Positions 21,789-30,994 of a stretch of 64,000 nucleotides of DNA are shown in pieces (position 1 is the first letter of the stretch; each line of letters opens with the position of its first letter). Below the pieces are notes generated by a model. That model was not told the DNA's origin and did not search any database. It was given only the letters and a program-made list of their open reading frames with translations. The translations under genes and the position numbers were made by a program. The stretch spans positions 1,612,001 to 1,676,000 of the forward strand of contig CP042279.1 of the NCBI GenBank assembly GCA_007858575.1, given 5' to 3'. This DNA comes from Streptomyces sp. WAC08241. GTDB lineage: Bacteria; Actinomycetota; Actinomycetes; Streptomycetales; Streptomycetaceae.

Positions 21789-23617
21789 TTACCGGGTCTT
21801 GAAGCGGCGGTGGAGATTCCGGGCCACGTACACGCCCGGACCGCCGAAGCCGACGATGTCGAGTCTGCCGTCACCGGTGACGTCGGCGAGGAAGCGGGGT
21901 GGTGGCCGATCCGCCAGGCGCCTGCGTCGTCGTCGTACCCGAAGCCGCGGCAGACCAGTTGGGCCTGCTCGAACCGGCCGTCGCCGAGGTTGTGGGAGAC
22001 CCAGACCCCTTCGTTGCCGAAGCCGACGATGTCGGGATTGCCGTCGCCGGTGACGTCGGTGAGGAGGCGGAGGTGCTTCCCGGCCGTCCACCCCTGGGCG
22101 GTGCCGAAGTCGTTCAGGACGAGTTTCGGGGGTTCGAAGGTGCCGTCGCCCCGGCCGCGTGCGATGACGACGCCGTGGGGCCGAAGCCGACGATGTCCGC
22201 CGTTCCGTCACCGGTGGTCCTCAGCAGGAACCGGGGTGCTCGTCGGCCGAGGCCCACCCCTGCGCGGTTCCGAAGTCGTCGAGGACGTAGAGCGGTTCGG
22301 CGAACGTGCCGTCCTCGTCCTGGAGGGAGGTCCAGACGCCGTCGTCGTGGCAGCCGATGATGTCGAGGCGGCCGTCGCCGGTGGTGTCGGCGAGGAAGCG
22401 GGGTGTTTGTCGGCGAGCCATCCGCCGGCCTCCTCGCCGTGGCCGAACGCCTTGATGACGGGGTCACCGGCGAGCGGCGCGAACGTGCCGTCCTCGTCCT
22501 GGAGGGAGATCCGGACGCCGTCGTCGTGGCAGCCGATGATGTCGAGGCGGCCGTCGCCGGTGGTGTCGGCGAGGAAGCGGGGGTGTTTGTCGGCGAGCCA
22601 TCCGCCGGCCTCCTCGCCGTGGCCGAACGCCTTGAGGACGGGGTCACCGGCCGCGGGCTCGAACGTGCCGTCCTCCCTCCGGGGAGATCCGGACGCCGTC
22701 GGCGGCGAGCACGACGGCGGCGGGCTCGCCCCGCCCGTCATGTCCGCGAGGGTCCACAGGTCCGCGTGACCGGAGGCGGGCGAGGACGGGTGCAGGACGC
22801 GTTCCTCGTCCTCGAAGGTGCCGTCACCCCTGCAGGCCGCCGTCACGACTCCCTTGGCGGGCTTGAGTCCGAGGATGTCGGCCCGTCCCTCTCCGGTGGT
22901 GTCGGCGAGGAGCCGCGCGCCGAGTCCGGCCCACCGGCCCGGCCGGCCGCCGGGGAGGGGCGGCCCTTCGCTCTTCCACCCGCCGGCGTCGGGGTCGCTC
23001 CCGAACCGGTCGAGGACGAGCAGCACGTCACTGAAGGAGGGAGTCGCCCCGGGCACGGCCGCAGCGCGGCCGAGCGGGCCAGCCGCCAGGACCTGCGCCC
23101 GTTCCAGTGGTCCAGCGGCGCCCAGCGCAGGACGAGGTCCCCGACGCGCTCGGGCCGGGCCGGAACGAGCCGCCACCGCTGGCTCTCCACGTCCTCGTCG
23201 TACGCGCGCAGGACGACGGGAGTGCCGTTCTCGTCGGCTCCGTCGGGATCGAGGTCGAGGACGGTGTCGTCGGTCGCGTTCTCGATGAAGTAGAGGCCGG
23301 CTGCGCCCTCGACGGGGACGACGCGCCACTGCTGGCTCTTTCCTGCCGTCGGCGGCGTCCTGCCTGCGGACGCCGCCGTTCGCGCCGGCGGGCCGGTCGA
23401 GGGCCTTGCCGTCGGTCGCGTCGTGGATGACGAGCGCCTGTTCGTCCTGCGCGGACTGCGCGGGGACGAGCCGCCACTGCTCCGGACCCGGGCCCTCGTC
23501 GGGGAAGTCGCGGACGACGAGCGCCCCGTCCGCGCCGGGTACGGCTCTTGCGCCGAGGGGCTTCCCCGTGGCGGCGTTGACGATCTCCAGTTTCAGTTCT
23601 TCCATGGGCACGGACAT
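21789..23617 (-). CDS. ricin-type trefoil fused to a seven-blade FG-GAP/VCBS propeller
   Basis: A ~610-residue two-part protein. The first ~190 residues form a beta-trefoil with three QxW-type motifs (EQWRLVPAQ, QQWRVVPVEG, QRWRLVPARP). The rest has seven Asp-rich calcium-loop repeats of the form DTTGDGRLDIIG (also DTTGEGRADILG, DVTGDGNPDIVG), enough for a closed seven-blade propeller. Blades are ~60 residues, and two or three are nearly identical in DNA. No signal peptide is visible after MSVPMEELKLEIVNA. Both domain types usually bind carbohydrate or protein ligands. At least seven frame changes, all compatible with lost bases. Probably co-transcribed with the gene 53 bp upstream. Role unknown; see the island finding. 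Confidence 0.75.
22303..22670. repeat. near-identical 180-bp blade repeats
   Basis: Two nearly identical copies begin at 22303 and 22482, and a third copy starting at 22662 is partial. The spacing is 179 and 180 bp (179 because one G is missing in the first). Each encodes one 60-residue blade, and the copies differ at only a few bases, which points to recent duplication or gene conversion. Confidence 0.8.
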
Positions 23618-23670
23618 CGTGGTGCCTCTTCCAGGCGGTTCGGAGCGGGTGGGGCGGCGATGACCGCGGA

Positions 23671-24390
23671 TCACGTGAAGACGTGGTGGTACGGGACGTT
23701 CCACTCGTTGGGCAGGCGCGGGTAGAAGGTGTTGATGACCGTCCCGGTGAAGTCCCCGCCCCAGTTGTAGGTGAGCCTGACCTCGCTGTTGGCCGCCACC
23801 GCATGGTCCTTGAACCCGAGGATGGTGTCGGGGTGGGTGATGGGGACGAAGGTGATCCCGCCCCACGGCGTCACCGTGACGATCCAGAGCTGGGTGTCCT
23901 CGGGCGCGCCGTTCTTCCCACGCCACTTGTCGCCGACCTTGTCGGGCAACCCGACCTGGACCGTGTCGGCCGTGCTCTTGGGCGCGTCCTGGTGGACGGT
24001 GACGCGCCTGCGCCGCGGCTTGGGCGTGCCGTCGTCGCCGCGTCCGGCGTCGGTTCCGCCCGGGGCGGCGGGCTTGGGCGTCACCTGGCCCGCGGCGCTC
24101 TCGAGGACGTACAGCGGCCGCTGGCCGAAGAAGCCGGCGGGAGTGACGTACCAGAGGTGCCCTTCGCCTCCCTTGACGGTCTCGTCGAGGGCGGTGGCCA
24201 GTTGGACGCCCTTGTCGTGACTCTCCTCGTTCAGCTCGGCGGGACGCAGATAGCCGCCGTTGAAGGCGTGGACGAGCATGACCGGCCGGTTCTCGACCAG
24301 CGCCGCCACGATCGCGTTGTCGTAGCCGTTCACCGCAACCGGGCCGCCGACCACCAGATTGGACATCGCCGTGCGTTCTTGGGTGTACAT
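23671..24390 (-). CDS. hypothetical protein, possibly trefoil-like, divergent from the pore-former
   Basis: An intact frame of ~240 residues. ATG 24390 follows AGGTGAGG; a second ATG 24 bases downstream is less likely. Two QxW-like strands (GGEGHLWYVTPAG; DTQLWIVTVTPWGG) and the alternating hydrophobic pattern suggest beta structure, perhaps a divergent trefoil, interrupted by a charged linker (GTPKPRRRRVTV). The C-terminus is aromatic (TFYPRLPNEWNVPYHHVF). No signal peptide. I do not recognise the family. It shares the 326-bp divergent region with the pore-former and lies upstream of the propeller gene. Confidence 0.6.
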   Translation of the reverse strand: MYTQERTAMSNLVVGGPVAVNGYDNAIVAALVENRPVMLVHAFNGGYLRPAELNEESHDKGVQLATALDETVKGGEGHLWYVTPAGFFGQRPLYVLESAAGQVTPKPAAPGGTDAGRGDDGTPKPRRRRVTVHQDAPKSTADTVQVGLPDKVGDKWRGKNGAPEDTQLWIVTVTPWGGITFVPITHPDTILGFKDHAVAANSEVRLTYNWGGDFTGTVINTFYPRLPNEWNVPYHHVFT

Positions 24391-24716
24391 CGCGGAAACC
24401 TCACCTGTTCTGAAGGAGGAGGACAATGCCGGAATCAATGGCTGAAAGAATGTGCTTCACGGCAATGTCCTAGCCACGCTACCCACGGACGAGAGCGCAG
24501 AAAACTCATCGATGGAGTGACGGGCGCTGAAGAAAGGTCACTTCTTCGGCGATTCGGAAGGGTTTGCCGAAAATCGCTCACTCGATTGAGCGTGACCTTT
24601 GAACCCGCCTTTCCGGGTCGGGAAAGAAGCGGTAATTTCACCTGCCGGAACGTGCGCAGATCTCTGTTTACATTTCACCGAGCGCGGTTCGACCGAAAAC
24701 AGTCGAGGACGGGTAG
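24391..24716. promoter_or_regulatory. AT-richer divergent promoter region of the toxin island
   Basis: 326 bp with clearly lower GC than its surroundings (runs such as tttacatttcacc and gaaaatcgctc). It holds no frame that looks coding. It separates the leftward trefoil-like gene from the rightward pore-former, so both promoters must lie here. GAGGA at 24705-24709 precedes the pore-former ATG. Confidence 0.5.
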
Positions 24717-25808
24717 ATGCCTTCCACCGCATACAGCCTGGTAGACGCCAAGCGCCAGCCGCTGACGAAGAAGAACCTGCGGGAACTCAACATCGAACAG
24801 ACCTGGCAGTCCATCCTGGACCACCCCAACCTGGTCTACGTCGACCCCTCCGGCGTGAAGCACAAGCCCGTCGGGTTCTCCGTGAACAAGTCGAGCTTCG
24901 GCGCCTTCCCGGAACCGCGTTCCAGCAGGGCTGGCTCGCCTACATGAACCTCGGGGAGCCGCTGATCGAGGTGCGGGGCGACATCGGCCAGCCCCCGCCC
25001 GACACCTTCTCCTCACGCACCTACGTCAACCGCGGCCAGTCCGAGATGACCTTCACCGACTCGGTCGACTTCACCGTGTCGAACGGCGTCACGTGGTCGC
25101 TCCACGGTGACGCCAAGCTCACCTTCGGCGGCAGCGTCGGGGCGTCGTTGCAACTGCAGTTGCAGAACCAGCTCCGCCTGGACCTGCAGTCGCAGCTCGC
25201 GGCGTCGTGCCAGAACGGGACGGCGAACAGGAACTCGAACACGGTGACCAACAAGAACAGCAAGGACAGCGTCGGGGTCGACAACGCCAACACCACCGAG
25301 ACCTCCGCGAGCAGTTCCGCGACGAACTCCTCGTCGAACACGATGACCAACTCGGTGGGGTTCACGACCTCGGGCAGCGCCACCGGAAACGCCTCGCTCA
25401 ACGCGCAGTTGGCCCTGGGCATCGCGGCCACCGTCGGCGGCTCCCTGAACACCAGTTGGGCTTCGAAGTCACAGATCTCCGGCAAGGTCCCGCCGAACTC
25501 CCGCGTGCAGACCATCGTCTCGCAGCGGCGCACCCGCAAGCAGTACGTCTACGAGATCCCGGTGACCTTCTCCGGGCTGATCGCGGTGCAGTACGCCGTG
25601 CCGGTGGCGGTTCTGTCGCCCCGCAACCCGGGACCTATCCCGGCCTCAGCCGGATGGTCGCCCGTGACATCGGCGACATCGACCTGGCCCCGGGGGCTTC
25701 CGCATGAAGGGACTGGCCGAGGTCGTCTCCGCCCTGGAGGTCCACCACACGATGCTCGACGGCGAGAGCCTGGCCGTCGGCCAACAGACGCTCCACAAGC
25801 AGCCCTGA
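24717..25808 (+). CDS. aerolysin/ETX-MTX2-like beta-pore-forming protein
   Basis: A ~365-residue beta-rich protein without signal peptide. Residues ~100-300 show the marks of the aerolysin-like fold: long Ser/Thr/Asn-rich alternating strands (SEMTFTDSVDFTVSNGVTW; NTTETSASSSATNSSSNTM), an amphipathic stretch (SVGASLQLQLQNQLRLDLQ), and the late VPPNSRVQTIVSQRR and YEIPVTFSGLIAVQYAVPV strands typical of ETX/MTX2 C-terminal domains. Such proteins bind a surface, oligomerise and insert a beta-barrel. The receptor-binding part would be the first ~90 residues. Frame changes near 24913 (GGG to GG), 25620 and 25693 move 2 to 1 to 0, as lost bases do. The last ~35 residues (KGLAEVVSALEVHHTML) are helical. 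Family assignment is by pattern only. Confidence 0.6.
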
Positions 25809-25854
25809 CCGCGCGGCACCGCCGCCACGACGAAGACGACCAGAGGTGACGACC

Positions 25855-26361
25855 ATGGTGTTCGACAACATCTTCAACTCCGCGGGTAAGGGCGCGGGGC
25901 TCTTCTCCGTGACCACGGACAGCACGAAGCCCCGGCCGGGCGAGGACGTCGACTTCGAGGACTCCGACGACGACACGTACGACGACACCAACCCCAGCCT
26001 GTTCAACAGCGCGATCCACGGCGCCTCCTCCCGCGCGAAGATCGTGCAGGAGACGTCGCCCGAAGCGCGGGCCGTCCTGGGCTTCCTCGGTTCCTTCGTC
26101 CAGACCACCCAGGCGTCCGCCGGCGAACAGGCCCGGTACGCCCAGGATCCCGGCTCCGTGACCAAGGCCGCGTCCGACGGCATGAAGGAGGCACGGGCGA
26201 CGGTGGAGGAGGACAGTGGCCTGAAGAAGGACGAGGATCTGGAGGACAGGCCGAAGAGGAGCGACTTCACCAAGCCTCCCAAGACCCCGGACGCTCCGAA
26301 GGCTCCGGAGGCCCCCAAGGCGCCCCAGGCGAGCGCGGAGAAGCCGTCACGTTCCCAGTAG
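25855..26361 (+). CDS. small acidic protein downstream of the pore-former
   Basis: An intact frame of 168 residues, 46 bp after the pore-former stop, so probably co-transcribed. ATG 25855 has AGAGGTG in front. Composition is unusual: an acidic stretch (GEDVDFEDSDDDTYDDT), a central helix (SPEARAVLGFLGSFVQTTQ), and a Lys/Pro/Ala tail with tripeptide-like repeats (KTPDAPKAPEAPKAPQA). No signal peptide or membrane segment. It could be a chaperone, immunity factor or secretion partner for the pore-former, but nothing in the sequence proves this. Confidence 0.65.
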   Translation: MVFDNIFNSAGKGAGLFSVTTDSTKPRPGEDVDFEDSDDDTYDDTNPSLFNSAIHGASSRAKIVQETSPEARAVLGFLGSFVQTTQASAGEQARYAQDPGSVTKAASDGMKEARATVEEDSGLKKDEDLEDRPKRSDFTKPPKTPDAPKAPEAPKAPQASAEKPSRSQ

Positions 26362-26376
26362 GCCTTGGAGCACAGA

Positions 26377-26401
26377 GGGGCGGGGTGGAGCACCCCGCCC
26401 C
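26377..26401. terminator. perfect rho-independent-type hairpin between convergent genes
   Basis: GGGGCGGGGTG (26377-26387) and CACCCCGCCCC (26391-26401) form an 11-base perfect stem with a GAG loop, followed by TTCTTGTGT. It ends the pore-former transcript and can also serve the facing NHL gene. Confidence 0.8.
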
Positions 26402-26409
26402 TTCTTGTG

Positions 26410-27933
26410 TCACACGGGGAGCAACTGCCACTGACGGCCCCGGTGGTCGCCCTCCGACCCGTGCTGCTTGACCGCCGCACGGGCGTTCGTGTCCACCCTC
26501 AGCAGCAGGCCGCTGTTGCGGTTCGCGATCTCGTACACCTGGGGGTGCCGGTCACGGACCCCACCGGGATCAGCCGCCACTGCTGGTGGTGCGCGCCGCC
26601 GCCCTCGTAGGCGCGTTGCGCGACCACCGCTCCTGCTGTCTCCTGCGCTTCGGCGACCTCCAGGACCTTGCCGCTGCGCACGTTCTCGATGCGGTACAGG
26701 ACCTCGTCGCCGTCCTGACCCGTGGCGACCAGCCGCCACCGCTGGTGGTCCCGGGGTGCGGCGAGGGTCTGATGGACCTCCGCGCCGTCCTTGAGGGACT
26801 CCCGGTGGACTCCCATGCGCAGCCTGCTGCGGACGTTGCCCCAGGAGACCACCGTGCCCGAATCGGGCATGCCGGCCATCCTCTCCGAAGCGATCTTCCG
26901 GATCCGGTTGTTGACGTGGTCCGCGATGTAGAGGGTGTCGACGCAGTCCACGGCGAGTCCGTGCGGTTCGTTGAGCTGGGCCGAAGCGGCCGGGCCGCCG
27001 TCACCGCCGAAGCCCGCGACGCCCGTGCCGGCGATCGTGCTGATCGTCCCGTCCACCGAGATCTTCCGGACCCGGTGGTTCTTGAAGTCGGAGACGTAGA
27101 GGACACCGGTACTGTCCAAGGCCAGTCCGTAGGGCCGGTTCAGGCGGGCCGAGGTCGCCGGGCCGCCGTCACCGCCGAAGCCCGCGACGCCCGTGCCGGC
27201 GATCGTGCTGATCGTCCCGTCCACCGAGATCTTCCGGACCCGGTGGTTGCTGGCGTCGGCGATGTAGAGGGCACCGGCGCCGTCCAGCACCATCGCGTAC
27301 GGAGCCCTCAGGTGGGCGGAGACGGCAGGGCCTCCATCGCCCCCGTAGCTCGCGGCGCCGGTCCCGGCGATCGTGCTGATCCTTCCGTCGGCCGTGATCT
27401 TCCTGATCCGGTCGTGGCCCCACTCGGCGACGTAGAGGACGCCGGTGTCGTCCACCACCACCCCGTACGGCTTGTTCAGCCGTGCCGAGGTCGCCGGGCC
27501 GCCGTCACCGCTGAAGCCCGCGACGCCCGTGCCGGCGATCGTGCTGATGGTCCCGTCGGCCGTGACCTTCCGGACCCGGTGGTTGTCGTCATCGGCGATG
27601 TAGAGGTTGCCGGCGTTGTCCACCGCCACCGCGCGCGGATGGTTCAACTGGGCCGAAACGGCCGGGCTGCCGTCTCCCCGACCGCCCGCGATCCCGGTCC
27701 CCGCGACCGTGCTGGTCTTCCCGTCGGTCGTGATCTTCCGGACCCGGTGGCCGCCGTAATCGGAGAAGTACAGGGTGCCGGTGGAGTCCACCGCGATCCC
27801 GTACGGGCGGTTCAACTGAGCCGAGACGGCCGGCTCGCCGTCCCCTTGAATCCCGCGGCCCCGGTTCCCGCGATCGTACTGATCGGAGGGCGGAACCCTC
27901 GTCGCCCGTGGTCGCCGCCTGGGGAGTGCTCAT
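26410..27933 (-). CDS. six-repeat NHL propeller fused to a ricin-type trefoil
   Basis: A ~505-residue protein with the reverse order of the 21.8-kb protein. Residues ~15-345 are six NHL repeats of ~56 residues (unit pattern STIAGTGVAGFGGDGGPA, then LNxPYGLAxD, LYxxD, NHRVRKI), enough for a propeller. Residues ~360-505 are a trefoil with three QxW motifs (HQRWRLVATG, HQQWRLIPVG, GRQWQLLPV). ATG 27933 has GAAGG at the better distance than ATG 27939. No signal peptide (MSTPQAATTGDEGS). Frame changes at 27848 (G4 for G5), ~27885 and ~26540. Likely a binding or scaffold protein. It closes the island at its right end. Confidence 0.78.
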
Positions 27934-27939
27934 CGTCAT

Positions 27940-28199
27940 CCCTTCGCCGTTCACCGACCGCCCACTACGGACGGTTGTGTACTGATTCCAGAAAGTCATA
28001 GGCGTGTCGGGTTGGCAAGATCACTTCCGAGTGATCTCGCGGAGCGCGTTGACGGCCGTCACTGGTCCCTCCCGTACGCGCCGGGCAACTCCTTCGGCAC
28101 ACTCCTGATCGCCAACCCGTTCGGGCGACCGGGCTCCGGACGCCCACCACTGCGTCGACGGCCTCGCCCCGTATCGTCGGACCTCGCTCCACCTGACCG
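27940..28199. other. gap of uncertain content after the TIGR03943 gene
   Basis: About 260 bp between the recognisable end of the TIGR03943-type protein and the NHL gene start. One minus-strand frame stays open to 27965 but the translated sequence (Arg/Ser/Pro-rich) does not look like protein. It probably contains the NHL promoter. Confidence 0.35.
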
Positions 28200-28993
28200 C
28201 CCGTCACCGTGAGTGAGAGCACGGGGCCGCCGTCAGCGGGGAGGGGGAGCGGAAGGGCGTCCCTGTACCAGTCCGTCGGACGGTCGACCTCGCTGACGGT
28301 ACGGGCGTCGAGCGCGATCGCGGCGGAACCCGTCCCCAGCGTTCCGTCCGCGTGCCAGGTGCCCACGACGGTCACCCACGTGTCGGCGGGCGGGGTCTCG
28401 CCCCGTAGATCCGTACTTTGACCGCCTGGGCGTCCGCCGAGCAGCAGTTGATCAGGAGCCGGGTCAGGTCCCAGCCCTCGCCCCGTCCGACGGGCGTGAC
28501 GAACCCGGTCATCTGGACGCTGCGTCCCTTGACGGCCTGTCCGGTCCTGCCGGACGCGGCTGGTGAAGTCGCCGAGGGTCAGCGGAAGCGGCGAGAGCGC
28601 GGGGAGCGGTTCGAAGTCGTCCTGCTGTACGGCGATCGGCTTGGAGGCCTGCCGGGAGGCGGTGTAGGCGCCGAGGGCCGGCGGGGCGTAGAAGAGCATG
28701 CTCAGCGCGGGCAGGAGGAGCAGCCAGGCCGCCCGGGGCACACCGGAGTGGTCGTGACGGTGACCGTCGTGGTCCTCGTGCGCACCCCGCTCGCCCTCGT
28801 CCCGGGACGGGCCCGGCCCGCGGTGCGACCAGGCGTCGGCCACGCCGAGCAGGAGCAGTAGGACCCCCGACGCGATCAGCGTCGGACGCGTCCAGTCCTT
28901 GACGTACCGCAGGTAGAGGTCGGTGAGGAGCGAGATGTGCAGCAGGCCGGTGCCGCTGAGGACGAGCAGGATCGCCTGCGGGGAGCGCTTCAC
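28200..28993 (-). CDS. TIGR03943-family protein, partner of the YraQ-type permease
   Basis: A ~260-residue protein with N-terminal membrane segments (AILLVLSGTGLLHISLLTDLYL; LIASGVLLLLLGVADAW), a His-rich loop (HEDHDGHRHDHSG), a third segment (WLLLLPALSMLFYAPPALGA), and an exported domain with DDFEPLPALSPLPLTLGDF and TPPADTWVTVVGTWHADGTLG. This matches TIGR03943 proteins, which stand next to DUF318 permeases and are suspected of a metal or small-solute transport role. GTG 28993 overlaps the permease stop (GTGA). The C-terminal boundary is uncertain because the frame is shifted near 28560, 28410 and perhaps again. Confidence 0.7.
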
Positions 28994-30037
28994 AGCAGTA
29001 CTCCTCCGACGAGCGTGCCGCACAGGACGGCGACGACCGCCGTCGCGGCGGAGAAGCGCAGGGCGAAGGCGCGGCCGAACGTGCCCGCCTGGAGCGCGAT
29101 CAGCTTGAGGTCGACCATCGGTCCGACCACCATGAACACCAGCCGTGCGACGGGCGAGAAGCCGGTGAGCGAGGCCGCGAGGAACGCGTCGGCCTCCGAG
29201 CACACCGACAGGAGGACGGCGAGCGCGGCCAGGAACAGCACGGACAGCCAGGGCGAGCCGGAGAACGCGTCGAGTACGGAGTCGGGGACGGCGACGTTGA
29301 AGGTGGCCGCCGCCATGGCCCCGACGACGACGAAGCCGCCCGCGTGCAGGAAGTCGTGCTGGAAGCCGAGCCGGAACTCCGTCCAGCGGCTGTTCCCCGG
29401 CCGGTGTCCGGTGTGGCGCACGGTCGGCCGCAGCCACTTCTCCCGCCCCAGCGCGAGCCACAGCCAGCCCATCACGACGGCCGTGGCGAGCGAGGCGAGC
29501 AGCCGGGCCACGACCATGGACGGGTTGCCGGGAAAGGCGATGGCCGTCGTGGCCAGGACGACCGGGTTGACGGCCGGAGCCGACAGCAGGAAGGCGAAGG
29601 CGGCGGCCGGCGTGACACCGCGGCCGATCAGGCTGTTGGCGACGGGGATCGACGCGCATTCGCAGCCGGGCAGCACGACCCCGGCCGCTCCGGCCACCGG
29701 GACGGCGAGCGCGGGCCTGCGGGGCAGCGCCCGGTCGAACACCCTCGCCGGCACGAACGCGTTGATCGCGCCGGACAGGGCCGTTCCCAGCAGCAGGAAC
29801 GGCAACGCCTGTACGGAGAGGGAAAGGCAGACGTTCCGCCAGGCCCGCACGGCCGGTTCGTCGCCCCACAGGCCGATGACGACGACCAGCGTCCCGGGAA
29901 GCACCGCCGCCCCGAGCAGGAACAGTGACAGGAACAGGGGCGAGCCGCGGAGGGGGCTCGTCGTCGGCGACCACGGGAGCCGCTTCGTCCACCGTGGTTC
30001 CGTGCGGGGCCCCTGAGCGTTGACCTGTCTTCTGCAT
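28990..30037 (-). CDS. YraQ/DUF318-type permease
   Basis: A ~350-residue protein with eight or more membrane segments. Family marks are the two similar halves with LPGCECASIPVANSLIGRG and SVCSEADAFLAASLTG, plus AFLLSAPAVNPVVLATTA. These Cys-containing motifs define the DUF318 permeases that occur with metal or redox genes. I place the start at ATG 30037 (MQKTGQRSGAPHG) with one frame change near 29945. Its stop overlaps the partner start by GTGA, showing the two act together. Confidence 0.8.
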
Positions 30038-30047
30038 GCTACTCCGA

Positions 30048-30070
30048 TTGCCCGATGTTCGGATCGAAAG
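30048..30070. promoter_or_regulatory. possible operator upstream of the permease
   Basis: On the minus strand CCGA-aca-TCGG sits 10-20 bp upstream of the permease start inside a larger CGATCCGA...ATCGG context. The short arms and the place suggest a metal-sensor operator (ArsR or Fur type), but the match is too short to assign. Confidence 0.25.
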
Positions 30071-30152
30071 ATACCTGCCACCGGTCCCGCACCCCGGCGC
30101 ACGCCGGTGGTGGCCCCGGCGAGCACGCCCGAGCGGAAGGGGCGGCGCGGCG

Positions 30153-30343
30153 TCAGTCCGCGGACAGCGGACCGGGGCCGGTCCAGGTGCCCCCGACAGG
30201 CCGGTCGAGGAGGTGCTCGACGCCTTCCGGATAGCTTTTGAACGCCGGGAGGGCGTAGGTCGCGTGATCACCCTTGTCCGGGCCGGCAGACGCGGGGGTC
30301 GCGCAGGGCTTCGAAGAGGAGGTCGGGCGGAGCTCGGCAGCAT
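30153..30343 (-). CDS. small hypothetical protein, frame-shifted
   Basis: A short coding stretch of ~63 residues can be assembled: MLPSSA, then DLLFEALRDPRVC, then KGDHATYALPAFKSYPEGV and LLDRPVGGTWTGPGPLSAD before TGA at 30153. The pieces lie in different frames and join with two single-base losses. The sense of the translated pieces is better than in any other frame here. Not recognised. It may instead be the C-terminus of the VOC-like gene before it. Confidence 0.35.
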
Positions 30344-30802
30344 GCCGTGGTCGAGGTGGTGCCCGGCCGGACGGCGGACGAGGCGCTGGGCGAGTTCACC
30401 GCTGTCGGTCCCACGGTCCAGGATCATCGTGAGCCCGTAGTACGCGGTGCCACCGGCGGCCTCCTCGATGTCCTGCCGGCCCTGGACGATCAGTTCGCAG
30501 TCGTTGAGGAAGCTCTGCCTGGGCCTGAACGCCACGGAGCCGATCCACGGGTACCGGACGTGACCGACGGCGTCGACGTCCCGGCCCCGCAGGTAGACGA
30601 GGGTGTCGGGACGGGCGTCGCCCTCGTGCTCCGACAGGAACAGGCGGACCTCGCCCCGGGCCACCTCGACGAAGGCGGGGAATCCCGGCTCGAAGCGGTG
30701 CTCCCATCGCTTCGCGAAACCGAGGCGCTCGTACCACGCGACGGCCGTGGCCGCGCTCTCGACCCGGAGGACCGGGATGACTGCCTCGTCCATGAGGCTC
30801 AT
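30344..30802 (-). CDS. VOC/glyoxalase-like protein with unusual C-terminal half
   Basis: The N-terminal ~70 residues are a typical VOC half (MDEAVIPVLRVESAATAVAW; YERLGFAKRWEHRFEPGFPA; VARGEVRLFLSEHEGDARPD; TLVYLRGRDVDAV), as in bleomycin-resistance-like glyoxalase proteins. The second half (WIGSVAFRPRQSFLNDCELI; AAGGTAYYGLTMILDRG) does not continue that family in the usual way and may be a second, different VOC half. Start ATG 30802 or 30793. The stop is not certain because of frame loss near 30400. Confidence 0.55.
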
Positions 30803-30994
30803 CGTCGCAGACGCCGCGCGGGCTTCGAGCGGGCGGATCCACTGCCCCGGTCGGCCGTGCCGTTCACCAGGACGGTGACCCTGCCGGCTCGCCGCCCGCC
30901 TCTCCGCCATCGCCCTCTCCGGGGCGTGCGGCAAAGCGTCGGCGACGCCCACGGCCGGCGGGTCCGGACGGCCCTCCGACCGTGGGCGCCGGCG

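Noticed and set aside
21789..27933. The trefoil proteins as ricin-like ribosome-inactivating toxins.
   Set aside because: Only the lectin-type trefoil with QxW motifs is present; no RIP catalytic domain is seen. They are called binding or scaffold proteins.
27965..30952. A minus-strand open frame of nearly 1000 codons.
   Set aside because: It strings together pieces of three different genes (VOC-like, permease start, TIGR03943) plus nonsense text; high GC makes such long chance frames common.
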